From Bacteroidales bacterium (lineage in GTDB: Bacteria; Bacteroidota; Bacteroidia; Bacteroidales; UBA932): a stretch of DNA of 64,000 bases. A program made the position numbers and the translations under genes. The notes under the pieces were generated by a model. That model did not search any database and had not been told where the DNA came from. It saw only the letters and a list, made by a program, of their open reading frames with translations. This document shows, piece after piece, positions 63,443-64,000 of the stretch. Within the stretch, counting starts at the first letter, position 1, and every line of letters starts with the position of its first letter. The stretch covers positions 1-64,000 of the forward strand of contig JAGAKR010000015.1 of assembly GCA_017625535.1 (NCBI GenBank). The letters run 5' to 3'.

Positions 63443-64000
63443 ATGAAAACATACAATACCAGTAATGTGCGTAATGTGGTGCTGTTGGGTAGTTCCAAAT
63501 CGGGAAAAACCACATTTGCCGAGACAATGATGTTCGAGGGTAAGGTCATTGAGAGAAGAGGTACAATTGAGGGTAAGAACACTATGAGTGACAATACCGA
63601 GATTGAGCAGATTTACCAGAGGTCAATATATTCAACACTTTTGTACACTGAGTTCCTTGATACAAAATTCAATATCATTGATACCCCGGGTTCAGACGAC
63701 TTCGTAGGTGGTGTGTATTCTGCATTCTCAGTTGCAGAGAACGGTATCCTTCTTGTAAATGCAACTCAGGGTGTTGAGGTTGGTACAGAGATTTTTGCAC
63801 GCCACGCTGTGAAACACCAGAAACCTCTTATCATTGCCGTTAACCAGCTCGACAGCGAGAAACAGGACTGGCAGGCTACAATAGATTCATTGAAGGCTAC
63901 TTTCGGAAATAAGGTTGTACTTGTACAGTATCCTGTAAACCCAGGTCCTGATTTTGACACTTTCATTGACGTTTTGAAGATGAAGATGTACAAGTTCAAG
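63443..64000 (+). CDS. EF-G paralogue (EF-G2 type) with altered GTPase site, C-terminus beyond window
   Basis: The first 186 codons of a translational GTPase, open to the window edge. The P-loop is LLGSSKSGKTTFAE (canonical GHVDAGKTT), the switch I RGIT is replaced (IYQRSIYSTL), the G3 motif reads DTPGSDDFVGG instead of DTPGHVDF so the catalytic His is absent, and G4 reads NQLD instead of NKxD. The same substitutions occur, as I recall, in Bacteroides EF-G2, which is reported to support translocation without GTP hydrolysis and to matter in the gut. Codon bias is strong, suggesting abundant product. Domains II-V cannot be checked. Confidence 0.88.
   Translation, partial: MKTYNTSNVRNVVLLGSSKSGKTTFAETMMFEGKVIERRGTIEGKNTMSDNTEIEQIYQRSIYSTLLYTEFLDTKFNIIDTPGSDDFVGGVYSAFSVAENGILLVNATQGVEVGTEIFARHAVKHQKPLIIAVNQLDSEKQDWQATIDSLKATFGNKVVLVQYPVNPGPDFDTFIDVLKMKMYKFK

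Noticed and set aside
1-64000. Phage, integrative element, defence system or biosynthetic cluster
   Set aside because: No integrase, transposase, restriction, toxin-antitoxin, abortive-infection, NRPS or PKS genes were seen; the content is conserved housekeeping DNA in a uniform base composition.

Overview
The window comes from a Bacteroidales chromosome, probably a gut-type, moderately AT-rich member. Supporting signs are many TAnnTTTG promoter elements, mostly absent Shine-Dalgarno sites, S46 dipeptidyl-peptidase, DUF2027-Smr, DUF4251- and DUF3857-type proteins, lipoprotein LptC, a GldE-like protein and the Bacteroidetes EF-G paralogue. I see no rRNA, tRNA, prophage, insertion sequence or CRISPR array. 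Nearly all of it is single-copy housekeeping DNA, and I cannot name a genus.

Left part (1-24.4 kb): a minus-strand cluster (membrane-anchored LuxR-type regulator, double TonB_C protein, DUF3857 protein cut by the window edge) is followed by ruvA, gcvH, a secreted protein of unknown function, a pair of GC-rich 33-bp direct repeats, a threonine aldolase-GNAT pair, and mnmG-ybeY with a perfect parS palindrome just past the mnmG stop. Then come malate dehydrogenase, TonB, an alpha/beta hydrolase, hflX, a P1-family peptidase, sdhB-sdhA (no sdhC beside them), a DUF4251-like protein, a GH20 hexosaminidase lipoprotein coupled to a Kdo/WaaP-like kinase, a C45-type Ntn hydrolase and ruvB.

Centre (24.4-24.8 kb): the divergent ruvB-mfd gap is very AT-rich and carries at least seven TGTTGA-type 9-mers resembling DnaA boxes. 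With parS 17 kb away and mainly rightward genes to the right, this is a candidate replication origin.

Right of it (24.8-48.7 kb), a mainly rightward run holds mfd, coaX, an outer-membrane barrel protein, a TPR-like protein, lptC, a GldE/CNNM-like protein and ppiD (cell-envelope assembly), then ychF (leftward), an EEP-family hydrolase, a 340-bp palindromic repeat region, thyA-folA, two tandem sodium-dependent transporters, a beta-lactamase-fold lipoprotein, a glycosyltransferase, a YfhO-like protein and a FabK/nitronate monooxygenase-like flavoprotein.

From 48.7 kb to the end most genes run leftward: a MacB-type permease, mutS, a 500-bp gap with a possible small RNA and small basic ORF, DUF2027-Smr, yqeY, aspS, mrp, a DPP7-type peptidase, rnhB and an XRE regulator; rsmA and a glycerate kinase run rightward. 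The window closes inside an EF-G paralogue lacking the usual GTPase residues (known from Bacteroides as EF-G2), transcribed divergently from the XRE regulator across a perfect inverted repeat.
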